A stretch of 44,541 bases of DNA from an uncultured Thiohalocapsa sp. (GTDB lineage Bacteria > Pseudomonadota > Gammaproteobacteria > Chromatiales > Chromatiaceae): positions 1 through 44,541 of the forward strand of contig NZ_CAJXWY010000034.1 in assembly GCF_913062725.1 (NCBI RefSeq), read 5' to 3'. A program made the position numbers and the translations under genes. Below, in pieces: positions 1 to 10,116 of this stretch. The notes beneath the pieces are model-generated. The model saw nothing but the letters and a program-made list of their open reading frames with translations, searched no databases and was not told the DNA's origin. Position 1 is the first letter of the stretch. Every line of letters begins with the position of its first letter.

Positions 1-75
1 CGCCGCCTTGCCCGGCACGGGGCGATCCCAGCGCAGCTCGACTTGGGCGTAGGGGATCTGGGCTAGAGGATGCAT
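1..75 (-). CDS. 5' end of a gene downstream of cas3, possibly cas6 (partial)
   Basis: Only the first 25 codons are inside the window; the gene runs off the left edge. It starts at an ATG (73-75) overlapping the 3' end of cas3 by 13 bp, so it is translationally coupled and belongs to the same operon. The visible N-terminus contains VELRWDRPVPGKAA. A beta-strand followed by a basic and proline turn near residue 15 resembles the N-terminus of RAMP-fold Cas6 endoribonucleases, and a processing enzyme is otherwise missing from the locus. This is a resemblance from memory over few residues; cas4 or another cas gene remains possible. Confidence 0.4.
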   Translation of the reverse strand, partial: MHPLAQIPYAQVELRWDRPVPGKAA

Positions 76-2441
76 GTCGGCGTGTCTCCTGGCATCGCGC
101 GGAAGCCGGCGGCCCGATCATAGGTCTCGGCGCCGGCCTTGAGGTGGTGGACTTGGTCACGCTCGAGCCCTGCCGCAGCGTGGGGCTGGACCTGGATCAC
201 CCGCTCGTAGAACGCTCGTTTGAAGGCGCGAAAGGCGCGCTCCTGCTCTGCCGGGGATAGCTGCGGGTCGTCGCGAAGCCGTTGGTAGCGCTCCCAAAGG
301 CGTTGATCGGCGGGGGTACGGACGATGAACAGGGCCACCTTGGGCGGCTCCTCGATCAACCGGAATGCGTGCTCCACGCCGCCCAGGTCGCCCTGGGTGA
401 GCTGCAGGTCTACCCGCTGCTGATCCTGGCGTGCCCGGCAGCCGCAGAAATAGCGTTCGGTCAGCGCCAGGAACGCACGTTCGTCCCAGCATTCGGCATC
501 GCTGAGCGTCTCTTGGGTCACCTCGATCAAGGCCGGGTCATAGACACGCCGCCAGAGTGCTTCGCCGGGCTGACCGTCGGGCTGACTGTCCTGGATCTGC
601 CACAGATGCACCACACCAGGCGCGGAGCCGTTCTCGCCATGGCGATTGCAGCGGCCGGCGGCCTGGATGATGGCGTCCAGCGGTGCCAGGTCGCGGTGCA
701 CGACGGGGAAGCTGAAATCCACCCCGGCCTCGACCAGTTGGGTGCTCACGGCAATCACCGGCCGGCCCTGGCGCAGCAGGCGCCGGATGAGACGGATGCG
801 CGCGCGCCGGTCGAGCGGCGTCAGATCGCTTGATAAGGCGATCAGCGGGCGTGCGGGCAGGGCTGCCCGCAGCGCCTCGAAGAGTTGGCGCACGGCCCGG
901 CGCCGGTTGAGGATGATGAGTGTTGGCTGGTGGTGCTGGCGCATTTCGGTGATCAGCCGCTCGCCGAAACAGCGCAGCGTAAGTGGCTCGCGATGGTGCG
1001 CCTGCAGCCGGGTGCGGGTCAGGGCGTGGAAGTGTGCCGCATGATCCGGCAACAGCTCGATGGCGTCGCCGGGCTGGAAAATCAGCGGTCGGGTGGCGGT
1101 GAGCAGCACGAAGCGGGTGGCAAAGGTACGCGCGGCTGCCATGAGCAGTTGGCGCAGGGCTTCCCAGTAGCGCAATGGCAGCGCCTGCACTTCGTCGAGC
1201 AGCACGATGGCACCGGTGAGCTGTCCGGCGCGTTTCAGGTTGGCATTGCGCGCGCTGAGCAGGGAATGCAGCAACTGATGAAAGGTGGTCACCACCAGTT
1301 CGCTCTGCCAGGTTTCGGTGAGCAACTGGCCGGCGCCGTCGGCCTGGTGCTCGGCCTGCTCGGTGCGGAACAGGCTGTCGGTGAGGTGGTGATGCTTGAG
1401 CAGGCGATCCTCCTGATCGGCCAGCGCATTGGCGCGCAGCACGGCGCGGAAGACGGCATGGTTCTGATCGATGACCGAGGTGAAGGGCAGACAATAGATG
1501 AGACGCGGCGGCGTGCCGGTCAGGGTTGCGAGGGCGGCGCGGGCTTGCAGCGCCGCGTGCAGCACGGTCAGGGTCTTGCCGGCGCCGGTGGGTGCGGTCA
1601 GCGTCAGCAGCCGCTGATTCAGATTGGCCTGCCAGGTGTCGGTGACGGTGACGGCGATCTGCTCGCGGCGCCGATGCAGGGCGGTGGCCCGCGGTCCTGG
1701 GGCCAGATGATTGGCTTTGTAGTGGGCGACGGCATGGGCCGGCAGCTGTTGACGGGTGATCTGCCCGCCCTGGAGGGCGGCATCGGTCTTGTCGGTCGCC
1801 AGCAGGGCACCGAACCCCGCCAGCATCGCCAATGCCTCATCGAGCCCGCCGAAGGCGCGGCGCAGTCTCGAGCCGCTCGCCTGGCGCTCACGCAGGCGTT
1901 GCTCGATGTGTGCCGGGGTGAGTGGCTCGGGCGTCTCGGCCAAGCCCATCTGTGGATTGCGGGCCGCCACCGCGCTGAGCCAGGCGTGGATGCCGCCAAG
2001 GTCCAGCGCCGCGACTTGCCGCCGCAGCGGGTGCTCGGGCTCGCGCCATGCGGCGCGGGTCTGCTCCAGCAGCGCCGGCCACTCCTGGAATGTCAGTGGT
2101 CCGTGGTGGCGGCGCACCGCGATGAACACCGCCAGGCGCTGCCACAGGGGCCAGTCCAGTCCGGCGCTGTACCACCAGGCCAGTAGCGCACCGAGCTCGG
2201 CATGATGGGTCAGGGCCGAGCGCCGGCCGGCGTGCAGCAGATAGGCCTGGAACCAGGGCGTGGCCTTGCCGAGGTCGTGGAACAGCCCGGCGCCGAAGGC
2301 GATGATACGGATCGCGGGGTGTGCCGTGCCGGCGATGCTCGCGGCGGCGCGCTGTGCGACCCGCTCCAGATGCACCGGCAGGGGATCGCCCGGATGCGCA
2401 AAGGTCTCAGAGAAAGGCGATGATGGCGTCGTCGAGGGCAT
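63..2441 (-). CDS. cas3: CRISPR-associated helicase-nuclease Cas3
   Basis: About 792 residues, the normal size for a fused HD-helicase Cas3, which is recruited by Cascade to unwind and shred target DNA. The N-terminal HD nuclease domain shows HDLGK (about 55-59), a HH pair near 79-80 and RRHHG near 111-114. The superfamily 2 helicase core follows with Walker A APTGAGKT (283-290), motif II DEVQ (416-419), motif III LLTAT (446-450), motif V STQLVEAGVDF and motif VI QAAGRCNRHG. I chose the ATG at 2441 because the HD domain begins just after it and GGAG sits about 9 bases upstream; the frame stays open further upstream, but that part is antisense-like noise. It overlaps cas5 by 35 bp. All catalytic motifs look intact, so it should be active. 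Confidence 0.95.
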   Translation of the reverse strand: MPSTTPSSPFSETFAHPGDPLPVHLERVAQRAAASIAGTAHPAIRIIAFGAGLFHDLGKATPWFQAYLLHAGRRSALTHHAELGALLAWWYSAGLDWPLWQRLAVFIAVRRHHGPLTFQEWPALLEQTRAAWREPEHPLRRQVAALDLGGIHAWLSAVAARNPQMGLAETPEPLTPAHIEQRLRERQASGSRLRRAFGGLDEALAMLAGFGALLATDKTDAALQGGQITRQQLPAHAVAHYKANHLAPGPRATALHRRREQIAVTVTDTWQANLNQRLLTLTAPTGAGKTLTVLHAALQARAALATLTGTPPRLIYCLPFTSVIDQNHAVFRAVLRANALADQEDRLLKHHHLTDSLFRTEQAEHQADGAGQLLTETWQSELVVTTFHQLLHSLLSARNANLKRAGQLTGAIVLLDEVQALPLRYWEALRQLLMAAARTFATRFVLLTATRPLIFQPGDAIELLPDHAAHFHALTRTRLQAHHREPLTLRCFGERLITEMRQHHQPTLIILNRRRAVRQLFEALRAALPARPLIALSSDLTPLDRRARIRLIRRLLRQGRPVIAVSTQLVEAGVDFSFPVVHRDLAPLDAIIQAAGRCNRHGENGSAPGVVHLWQIQDSQPDGQPGEALWRRVYDPALIEVTQETLSDAECWDERAFLALTERYFCGCRARQDQQRVDLQLTQGDLGGVEHAFRLIEEPPKVALFIVRTPADQRLWERYQRLRDDPQLSPAEQERAFRAFKRAFYERVIQVQPHAAAGLERDQVHHLKAGAETYDRAAGFRAMPGDTPTCIL

Positions 2442-3123
2442 ATAAGACTCCGGTGCCGCCTTGGCCGTGCAGGGGTTGTCCGTCCTCGGCCAGCACGATC
2501 TCCTGGTAGCGGTGTACGGTGCGCGTAGCGTCCATGCGGGTCGGGAGCCGCAGCCGCTGGTAGCGGCGTGCGTCCTCGTAATGGATCTGTACGCCGTCGG
2601 TGAGCGGCACCGCCGTGCTCGCCGCCCAGGCGTCCGCGGCGATGGGCTCGGCCTCGGCTTCGCCGATCCAGTGCACATCCGCTAGGCAGTTCGCCAGTCC
2701 GAGGGTGACCGTGTAGGCGCTGCGCCCGGCGCGCAGTTGCACGGCCAGCGCATCGGCCAGCGCTGTGGGCAGGCCGGCCACGTGGAGGCGAAAATGCGGC
2801 TCGCGCAGCAGCTCGCAGGGCACCTGGGTGTGCGTGCTCTGGCCCGCACGCGGGCGGAAGTAGGCATCGGTCCCGTCTTTGGTCTGCAGCAGGTTGAGGG
2901 CGGCGCGGAACACCCGCACCGGCGCGCGCAGCCCGATGCCAATGCGCACCTGCTCCCAGCCAAGCGCCTGGTGATAGGCGCCCTTGTCCAGCCCCAGGAT
3001 GGCGCCGAGCATGCCCAGCACCGACGGCGGCGGCGGCAGTGGATAGCTCACCGGGCTCATCGGCGAATAGGGCTTTTTAAATAGCCCGTAGTCGCCGGCG
3101 ATCTCGAGGGTGAGGGTGCGCAT
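2407..3123 (-). CDS. cas5: Cas5, type I-B Cascade subunit
   Basis: 238 residues. Cas5 is the RAMP-fold subunit that caps the 5' handle of the crRNA in type I Cascade. The N-terminus reads MRTLTLEIAGDYGLFKKP, followed by a proline-rich turn (YPLPPPPSVLGMLGAILG) that matches the characteristic start of Cas5 of the Hmari/I-B type, where the strand-turn-helix of the RRM fold binds the crRNA. The C-terminal part is more variable. The start at 3123 lies 2 bp after the cas7 stop, so the genes are tightly coupled. Assignment to I-B rather than I-C rests mainly on the neighbouring cas8b and cas7. Confidence 0.9.
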   Translation of the reverse strand: MRTLTLEIAGDYGLFKKPYSPMSPVSYPLPPPPSVLGMLGAILGLDKGAYHQALGWEQVRIGIGLRAPVRVFRAALNLLQTKDGTDAYFRPRAGQSTHTQVPCELLREPHFRLHVAGLPTALADALAVQLRAGRSAYTVTLGLANCLADVHWIGEAEAEPIAADAWAASTAVPLTDGVQIHYEDARRYQRLRLPTRMDATRTVHRYQEIVLAEDGQPLHGQGGTGVLYALDDAIIAFL

Positions 3124-3125
3124 GC

Positions 3126-4118
3126 TCAGTGCTCCAGCACGAGATCCTTGACCGGCAGCCCGGCCTGCCCGGCCAACTCTGCGAACGGCCCCGCTGCGCC
3201 ATGCGCCTGGCAGCGCAGACGCGGATCGTGCATGACCCGCAGCTCGGTGAGGGCGGGAAACCCGCACCAGGCATCGAGCAGTTCGCCGACGTCGAGCCGG
3301 AAGTCGCGGGTGGAGCGCAGCGCGGTGTCCTCCGTGCGCTGGTCGCTGAGGCCGATCCGCCGCGGCAGCGCGCCGAGGCGATGACCGGGCTGGTACTGGG
3401 CCACCACCAACAGCAATGGATCATGGCCGATCTTGGAATGGCTGTTGAGCGCAGCGGTGCCGTGCCACAGTCCGGCGAGCAGCAGTTGCAGGTCGGTGTC
3501 GCTGAGCCCGGTGGTGCGCGCCGCGGTCTCGTTGACCACGCCATAGGCGGCAATCAGTGCGTAGGGCAACAGCCAGCGCTCGGCGAAGGATTTTTGATTG
3601 GCCGCGGCGCTGCCGGCGTAGGCGGCGGTCTGCTGGACCAGGGTGGGGCTGACGCGGTGCAGCGAGCGATTGAAGGCGGCGAATTGCACCGGACCGGTCA
3701 GTTGCAGCGACGGTGCGTTCTTGCCGAGCGGCAGTGTGGCGCCGAACAGGCGCGCATCGACGCAGCCTGCGAGCACCGCGTCCTGCAGCGCCTGCCGCTT
3801 GGCCTCGCCCTTCTTGTCCTTGGCGGTGGCCGCGAGGAATTGTTCGGCGCGGTCTTTGCCTTCGGCCAGATGACCGTCGCCCTTGAGGGTATCGCGGATC
3901 AGCACCTCGCGGCCGGCGCCGAGGCGCGCCTCGACATCGGGCTCCTGGCTCAGGAAGTAGTCACGCACGGTGCGCTTGATGCGCACGTCGCTGATGGTCG
4001 CTTCGCCGGTCTCGGGGTCGGTGCGCGGGCGGTTCTCGTCGAGCGGATCGCCGTTGGGGTTGCAGTCCTTGGCCTCGTAGAGGAACAGGATCTCGTAGCG
4101 GTGGGTAAGGGCTGTCAT
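3126..4118 (-). CDS. cas7: Cas7, type I-B Cascade backbone subunit (Csh2/Csd2-like)
   Basis: 330 residues. Cas7 polymerises along the crRNA spacer to form the Cascade backbone. The N-terminus has the family signature YEILFLYEAKDCNPNGDP, in which the N-P-N-G-D segment after the first strand is typical of the Csd2/Csh2 branch, followed by DENRPRTDPETGEATISDVRIKR, where the basic helix precedes the RNA-binding face. Length is normal. The gene lies between cas8b (47 bp gap) and cas5 (2 bp gap) in the usual I-B order. No damage is visible. Confidence 0.93.
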   Translation of the reverse strand: MTALTHRYEILFLYEAKDCNPNGDPLDENRPRTDPETGEATISDVRIKRTVRDYFLSQEPDVEARLGAGREVLIRDTLKGDGHLAEGKDRAEQFLAATAKDKKGEAKRQALQDAVLAGCVDARLFGATLPLGKNAPSLQLTGPVQFAAFNRSLHRVSPTLVQQTAAYAGSAAANQKSFAERWLLPYALIAAYGVVNETAARTTGLSDTDLQLLLAGLWHGTAALNSHSKIGHDPLLLVVAQYQPGHRLGALPRRIGLSDQRTEDTALRSTRDFRLDVGELLDAWCGFPALTELRVMHDPRLRCQAHGAAGPFAELAGQAGLPVKDLVLEH

Positions 4119-4165
4119 GCAGTCGGTCTCCTTGACGGGGGTGGACGGGCAGGGCGGGGGGCGGT

Positions 4166-5989
4166 TCAGGGCGCTGGTTGGGGTTCAGCATTGGGCGTTG
4201 CCGCCGGCGCGTCGGCGGCTGCGGCGTCATCGCTGGCGCTCGCAAGCCGCTCCAGCTCGCCGATGCGGTAGGCCAGGCTGTAGCCGAGGGTAAACGCGAA
4301 GGTGGCCTCCTCGTCGCTGACCGCCCAGGTATCGGCACAGGCGACCCAGGCTTGGGCCAGGTCCGGATCGAGCCCGGTGATCACGTAGCCGAGCTTGTCG
4401 TATTGGGCCAACTTGGCATGGCCTTCGCGGTAGAGTCGCCGCAGGTGCTGGCGGTTGAGCAGGCGGCCGATGAACTTCTTGGTAAAGGGGGCGGCATCGC
4501 GCTCCCGGCGCTGCACCGAGGCGACGGTCGCGGCATAGCAGCCGGTCAGGAACGCCACCACCAGCTCGGGGCGGCGGAAGAACTCGGCGTGCGCACGCAC
4601 ATAACGTCCATACGGACTCTCCGGGATGACATCGGACATCGGCGGGGGCTCCTCCGTGGGGTTGATAACGATGAGCTGGACACGGACACAATAGCGATAC
4701 AAGCCCCAGGCTTGGCGCGTGGTCCAATGCAGCAGGCTCGGATTGGCGCGACCGGTGGCGACCAGCTTGGCCACCAGCGCATGCAGGAAATGCCGGCGGA
4801 CGATCGGCTTGCCGGCGAATAGGGCGGTCAGCCAGTCGCGCAGGGTCTCGGCGCTGGGCTTGTCGCCGGCACCCGAGAAGGTCTGGAAGGTGCGGGCGCC
4901 GATGCGCACCGGCTGCGTTTCTCCCTTGCTGTTCTCGGCGATGAGGTCGTCGGCCCGTGCGATGGCCTGCGCCGCGGCATGCAGGGTCTGCAGGCGACTC
5001 GGCAGCAGCTGCTGGACCTCGGCCTGGACCCGCCAGGCGGCGTTCTGCTGCCTGAAGAAGATCAGCGCCAGGGCGAGCTGATCGCCGGCCTGGGCGAACT
5101 CGTCCACCAGCGCCCATTCGTCGGCGACCAAATCGCGCGCCTTGCCCAGGGCGTACCGCTGAGGCCGTTGGCCCAGCCGCCATCGCAGTTGCTCGCGCAC
5201 CTCGGGGGCGTTGCTGTAGGGCAGCACCAGGTAGGTCTGCCCGGCCATGGTGCTGCTGAGGTGGTTCTCGGCGAAGGTGAAGGTGTCGGCAAGGGTCAGC
5301 GCGCAGTCCCCGCACACCGGGAAATTGCGGTGCGCTTGATCGGCACGGAAGCCGCCGGCGATGCTGCCGGGGTTGTTGAGGTTGTAGCAGGCGAGCACCG
5401 AAAAATTGCCGTAGACGCGCCGGTCATCGCCGCCGCAGACTCCGCATACGGCACCGTCACGTGCGCCGCCCTTGTCGGCGAAGCCCTCGCGCACCTGGCG
5501 CACCACGCGCTCGCGCAGCGCCGTCCAGCCATACACCGGCTGCATCTGGGCGTCGGCCCAGTAGACATAGCCGCAGTGCGTCTTGTCGTCGATGCCAGCG
5601 GCGGCGCGCGCCTGACGCACAGCCTCCAGGATTGCCTCACGCTCGCGCTCGAAGGTGGTGAGGGTCGCGGTGAGCCAGTCACGCTCCGACACGTCGAGTT
5701 CTGCGGCCGCGGCGAGCTGGGCGACGGCCCGCGACAGGCGCGCCAGGGTCTTGGCCGAATCCGGACCCGAGAACTTGCAGCACGGGGTGAAATCGGTGCC
5801 ATTGGGCGGCCCCGAGCGGTAGAGCACGCCCTGGTTGCCCTGGTAAGTGCGCACGCCGCACCAGCCGCCATCGGCATCGAAGCACAAAGCCAGCCCCCGA
5901 TCGTAATGTGCGGGCAGCCCTTCATTGAGCCGCTCCCAGGCGGCACGCGCCGGCAGGCATTGGCTGAGCTCATAGAGGCGTTGGAACAT
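4166..5989 (-). CDS. cas8b: Cas8b, type I-B Cascade large subunit (Csh1/TM1802-like)
   Basis: 607 residues. The large subunit recognises the PAM and recruits Cas3. A zinc-finger-like pair CGVC (182-185) and CGDC (226-229) flanks a stretch with NLNNPGSIAGGF, a feature of the Csh1/TM1802 branch of Cas8b. The C-terminal third is helical and should fill the small-subunit role. It is the first gene of the operon cas8b-cas7-cas5-cas3; the 5' flank holds one copy of the TCGCAAGCTTGCGA palindrome 87 bp upstream of the ATG. The last 25 residues are Ala/Pro-rich and probably disordered. Large subunits diverge fast, so subtype assignment depends partly on context. Confidence 0.88.
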   Translation of the reverse strand: MFQRLYELSQCLPARAAWERLNEGLPAHYDRGLALCFDADGGWCGVRTYQGNQGVLYRSGPPNGTDFTPCCKFSGPDSAKTLARLSRAVAQLAAAAELDVSERDWLTATLTTFEREREAILEAVRQARAAAGIDDKTHCGYVYWADAQMQPVYGWTALRERVVRQVREGFADKGGARDGAVCGVCGGDDRRVYGNFSVLACYNLNNPGSIAGGFRADQAHRNFPVCGDCALTLADTFTFAENHLSSTMAGQTYLVLPYSNAPEVREQLRWRLGQRPQRYALGKARDLVADEWALVDEFAQAGDQLALALIFFRQQNAAWRVQAEVQQLLPSRLQTLHAAAQAIARADDLIAENSKGETQPVRIGARTFQTFSGAGDKPSAETLRDWLTALFAGKPIVRRHFLHALVAKLVATGRANPSLLHWTTRQAWGLYRYCVRVQLIVINPTEEPPPMSDVIPESPYGRYVRAHAEFFRRPELVVAFLTGCYAATVASVQRRERDAAPFTKKFIGRLLNRQHLRRLYREGHAKLAQYDKLGYVITGLDPDLAQAWVACADTWAVSDEEATFAFTLGYSLAYRIGELERLASASDDAAAADAPAATPNAEPQPAP

Positions 5990-6075
5990 GTGTAGTCGAC
6001 TCCCTGGCGGTTATGGCCGTGGCCGGCGGTGAAGCGTGCTGCCATGGTCTCCACAACGCGCGCCGCCGTCTGCTT

Positions 6076-6089
6076 TCGCAAGCTTGCGA
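6076..6089. promoter_or_regulatory. 14-bp perfect palindrome, copy 1 (upstream of cas8b operon)
   Basis: TCGCAAGCTTGCGA is its own reverse complement. It lies in the 299-bp gap between cmr6 and cas8b, about 93 bp (centre) before the cas8b start. Identical copies sit at 14671 and 15981 and a 10-bp core copy at 17919, each ahead of another operon of the island. As DNA it could be an operator for a dimeric regulator; as RNA it could fold as a 5-bp stem with an AGCU loop. Operator function is inferred from position and repetition only. Confidence 0.6.
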
Positions 6090-6157
6090 GCACGCCAGGC
6101 GCCGCTGCGGCGACCCTTCGATCTGCAAGCCAGTATCGCTCGCAGTATCATGCCGGC

Positions 6158-6277
6158 ATGACCAAAACGGATAAGACGCTCGCCCGGATGCGCGCGAATC
6201 CGCGGGATTGGCGCATCGGGTAATTGCAAGCCATGGCGACGCTCGCGGAGCAGCTGGGCAAGCGTGAGGCGGCTTGA
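6158..6277 (+). pseudogene. HicA-type toxin remnant
   Basis: Translation from the ATG at 6158 gives MTKTDKTLARMRANPRDWRI, which strongly resembles the start of one group of HicA mRNA interferase toxins (a short basic helix followed by NPRDWRI). A TAA stop follows at 6221. The same frame continues with LQAMATLAEQLGKREAA before a second stop at 6275, as expected for the next helix of HicA. The double-stranded RNA-binding core with its catalytic histidine is missing, and no hicB partner is present. It lies between cmr6 and cas8b on the opposite strand, so it is probably a relic of an insertion at the junction of the two CRISPR modules. The identification is from memory of family members. Confidence 0.45.
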
Positions 6278-6288
6278 GAGACGGCGGC

Positions 6289-7445
<1,157 letters not shown>

Positions 7446-7449
<4 letters not shown>

Positions 7450-8063
7450 CCTGCCACCTCCGTGGTGTCGGCTGGTGGCGGCGCCTCTTCGCGCGCCAGG
7501 AAGGCGCTGGCCAGGGTCTTCACCCAGTGGAGGAACAGCAGGGCCTCGATCTGGGCGGCCAGGTAGATGTCCTGATTGCTGTGGGTGATGGCCTCGAGCA
7601 GATCATCCGGATGATCGGCGAAGGGACGCCCCGGCTGGGACAGCCAGTCGCCGAGCAGCGCATAGAGCCGGTAGTAGACGTGCTTGGTGCCCTTACGCCG
7701 ATAGAAGGCGGCGGTCTGTCCCAGCCCATTGGCGCGGATCATGAACGGCATGGCGCTGGCATAGCTGTTGAATTCCTTTTGTGCTTTGGTCTCTTCGCGC
7801 CACTCCACGGCGAGCGCCTGGATGCGCTCCAGGGCAAAGCGGGCGCGCTGCTGCTCGGGCGTTGCCTCAAGAGACTCGCCCTCTGGCGCGTCGGTCGGCA
7901 AGCCGGCCGGGGATGGCGGCGTGGCTTGGCGAGGGCTGGATGCGGCAGGTGCTGCGGGGGCGTCAGCGGACGCAGCCGGTCTACGCCGCACACTGGTCGC
8001 CGCAGCGGTGGTCGGCACCGAGGCGGATGACTTCGCGCTGGGACTCTTGGGGTGCTTGCTCAT
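7446..8063 (-). CDS. cmr5: Cmr5, type III-B small subunit with long disordered N-terminus
   Basis: 205 residues, whereas Cmr5 proteins are typically about 120-160. Cmr5 is the small all-helical subunit lining the inner filament of the Cmr complex. The conserved body starts near residue 85 (QQRARFALERIQALA) and contains YASAMPFMIRANGLGQTAAFY, the typical Cmr5 helix pair. The first 80 residues are rich in Ala, Pro and Ser and have no clear fold. The start at 8063 overlaps the cmr4 stop as ATGA, which supports it as the true start and therefore the extension as real. A start further down would break this coupling. Confidence 0.88.
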
Positions 8064-8941
8064 GCTGACTCTCCTACGCGCTGCACACTGACCTTGCACC
8101 AGCCCATGCCGACGGTCTCGTTACCGCCGAGCTGCAGGTAGGGACGCTGACCGAACAGCTCATCGGTGACATGGGCGAGCACCTCGGCAGCGGTTTTGGT
8201 CTGCTCCTGCTGTCGCACCGCCTGGGCATGTAATGTCACCGTCAGCAGGGTCTCGGGCGGCAGGGTTTCCTCGTACCAAAGCGCGCCGGGCTCCACTGTT
8301 TTGGTGCGATTGTCGATGCGGACATGGGCATTGACCGGGGTGGCGAACTGGGCCAGATGGCTGAAGCGGTCGTCGGCCACCAATACGAGCTGCCTGCGCA
8401 GCGCATCTTCGGCATCCGGGCGGCCCATCAGTTGCGCCAGCACCGGGATAATGGCGGTGAAATCGGCGGCCTCGCTGCGCAGCCGGAACTCCTCCAGATA
8501 CAGCGCTTCTCTGGTCTGCTCGGGCAGCAGTGCCCGGTCCCGCTCCTCGATCGTGGGAATCGCCGTCGGCGCCAGGTCCTCCAGACTCAGCCGGGCGCAG
8601 TCGGCGGCGAAGCGCTTGAGCAGCGCCGGGCAGGTGACCCACTTGAAGTGGCTGGTGAGCGAGCGCACCGGCAACAGCAGCAGGCGCGCATCGCCCACCA
8701 ACAGGGCGCCGGCGTGCTCGGAGGCGTTGGCGGTCTCGGGACCGAAGACTTGGGTCAGCCAGGGCACGCCGGCCTCTTCGGCACCGGCGCGCAGCGCCCC
8801 CTTGACCGCCGAGCCATAGATCACCGGCCAGGCGGTGTGCGCCTCGCGCTGGATGGGCAGGTCGATGACGCCGCCACTCTGTCCGGTGCCGGCATGGATT
8901 GAGGTCTCGGCCAGCAGGCCGAGCAGGGCTGTTTTGCTCAT
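8060..8941 (-). CDS. cmr4: Cmr4, type III-B backbone subunit and target RNase
   Basis: 293 residues. Cmr4 forms the crRNA-bound backbone of the Cmr complex and cuts the target RNA at 6-nt intervals. The N-terminus reads LLAETSIHAGTGQSGGVIDLPIQRE; Asp27 in IDLPIQRE corresponds to the conserved loop aspartate needed for RNA cleavage in characterised Cmr4 proteins. PVIYGSAVKGALR is the RAMP glycine-rich motif. Near the C-terminus LQLGGNETVGMGWC is the usual final G-rich loop. It overlaps cmr3 and cmr5 by 4 bp each. All expected features are present, so target RNA cleavage is predicted to be active. Confidence 0.94.
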   Translation of the reverse strand: MSKTALLGLLAETSIHAGTGQSGGVIDLPIQREAHTAWPVIYGSAVKGALRAGAEEAGVPWLTQVFGPETANASEHAGALLVGDARLLLLPVRSLTSHFKWVTCPALLKRFAADCARLSLEDLAPTAIPTIEERDRALLPEQTREALYLEEFRLRSEAADFTAIIPVLAQLMGRPDAEDALRRQLVLVADDRFSHLAQFATPVNAHVRIDNRTKTVEPGALWYEETLPPETLLTVTLHAQAVRQQEQTKTAAEVLAHVTDELFGQRPYLQLGGNETVGMGWCKVSVQRVGESA

Positions 8942-10116
8942 CGGTCTTCCTTCATTGCGTGCGGCCAAAGTCCCACCGCCAGCTCGCCGCGGCCGAGGGC
9001 GGTGTCGCGGCCGATCTGGCGGCCGTGCAGGGTGTCGATGGCGGCGCCGGCATCGGTGGCGTCGTCCAGGGTGCAGAAATAGAGGCTGCCCGCGGGGATG
9101 AGGCTGCGCACCGGCCGCGGGCGCCGCTGCGCGAGATCCCAGCCGCCCTCGCGCACGGCCTTGCCGATGACGGCGCATTCCAGGGTCAGGCGGATGCCCT
9201 CGATGGCGCCCTGCCAGACCCGAATGCCGTCCCGCTCGCTGGGCACGAAGCCGGGGGGCAGCCACCCCTCGCCGTCGGTGCGGTCGCCGAAGTCGGCGTG
9301 GGTCACGAGCATCAGCAGCAGGTGCCGGTCCGGTGGCGCGGGCGGTAATGGCAGCGCGGAGCCCTTGGGGGCGACGGGCATCAGGCTGACGGCGCTCGGG
9401 CGGCCCTCGCCGCCGAAGCGGATGGTGCCGGACGCGGGGACCAGCTCGGCGGGCAGGCCGCGCGTCTCGGCACCGATGGCCAGGCCAGCGCGCGGGCGCA
9501 AGTGACGGGTCTGGTACAGCAGTCCGTCGTGAGCGGTGCGGCGCCGGTTGTCGCGGGCGATGCCGAGCCGTGGCTCCTCGTCGTAGAGCGCACTGGCCTG
9601 GATGACTTGCGTGGGTGGCTCGCCGGCGAGCACCCGTCGCAGCTGATCGCACTTGAGCCAGTGCCCTTCCAGCGGCTTGGCGCCGGGCAGTGGTCCGGCG
9701 TCGCCGTCGGCGATCTCCGGCAGGCGTACCCGGCCCAGGTCGCACTGCACCGGCTTGTCTTCGGCGCCCGGTCGCAGAAAGCGGTAGGCGCCGTCTTTGC
9801 TGAGCACATGCAGTGGCATGGGATAGAGGCGCTCGCCGTCCAGCAGCGGGTAGGGACCGCGCAGCCACAGTTGACCAAGTTGATCGCCCGCGCCGATCAG
9901 GCTGCGCAGCTCGGCGTACTCCTCCGCCGTGGGGAAGCGTGTCCAGTCCACGCCCCGCTGCTCGCCGATCAGGGTGCGCAGGGCGCCGGCGACGGTGCGC
10001 GCCGGCGGCGGAAACAGGCTGCTCAGCTCGTTGTGGCCGCTGGTCTCGAAGCCGCGCGCCTCGCGGAAGAACCAGGTATCGAGCGGATCGAAGCGCCATT
10101 GCAGGGTTTCGTTCAT
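8938..10116 (-). CDS. cmr3: Cmr3, type III-B effector subunit (Cas5-like)
   Basis: 392 residues. Cmr3 is the Cas5-like RAMP that binds the crRNA 5' tag and docks on Cas10. The N-terminus, WRFDPLDTWFFREARGFE, is the standard Cmr3 opening (the D-x-W-F-F-R-D/E segment), followed by LSSLFPPPARTVAGALRTLIG, the proline-rich turn and helix that contact the 5' tag. The start at 10116 overlaps the cas10 stop (ATGA). Further C-terminal, GRGELAVGLWP resembles the terminal strand of the second RAMP fold. No lesions are seen. Confidence 0.92.
   Translation of the reverse strand: MNETLQWRFDPLDTWFFREARGFETSGHNELSSLFPPPARTVAGALRTLIGEQRGVDWTRFPTAEEYAELRSLIGAGDQLGQLWLRGPYPLLDGERLYPMPLHVLSKDGAYRFLRPGAEDKPVQCDLGRVRLPEIADGDAGPLPGAKPLEGHWLKCDQLRRVLAGEPPTQVIQASALYDEEPRLGIARDNRRRTAHDGLLYQTRHLRPRAGLAIGAETRGLPAELVPASGTIRFGGEGRPSAVSLMPVAPKGSALPLPPAPPDRHLLLMLVTHADFGDRTDGEGWLPPGFVPSERDGIRVWQGAIEGIRLTLECAVIGKAVREGGWDLAQRRPRPVRSLIPAGSLYFCTLDDATDAGAAIDTLHGRQIGRDTALGRGELAVGLWPHAMKEDR

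Noticed and set aside
885..2186. Long plus-strand open frame (433 codons) antisense to cas3
   Set aside because: Low-complexity Gly/Gln/Arg-rich translation with no motifs; it follows from the codon use of cas3 on the other strand.
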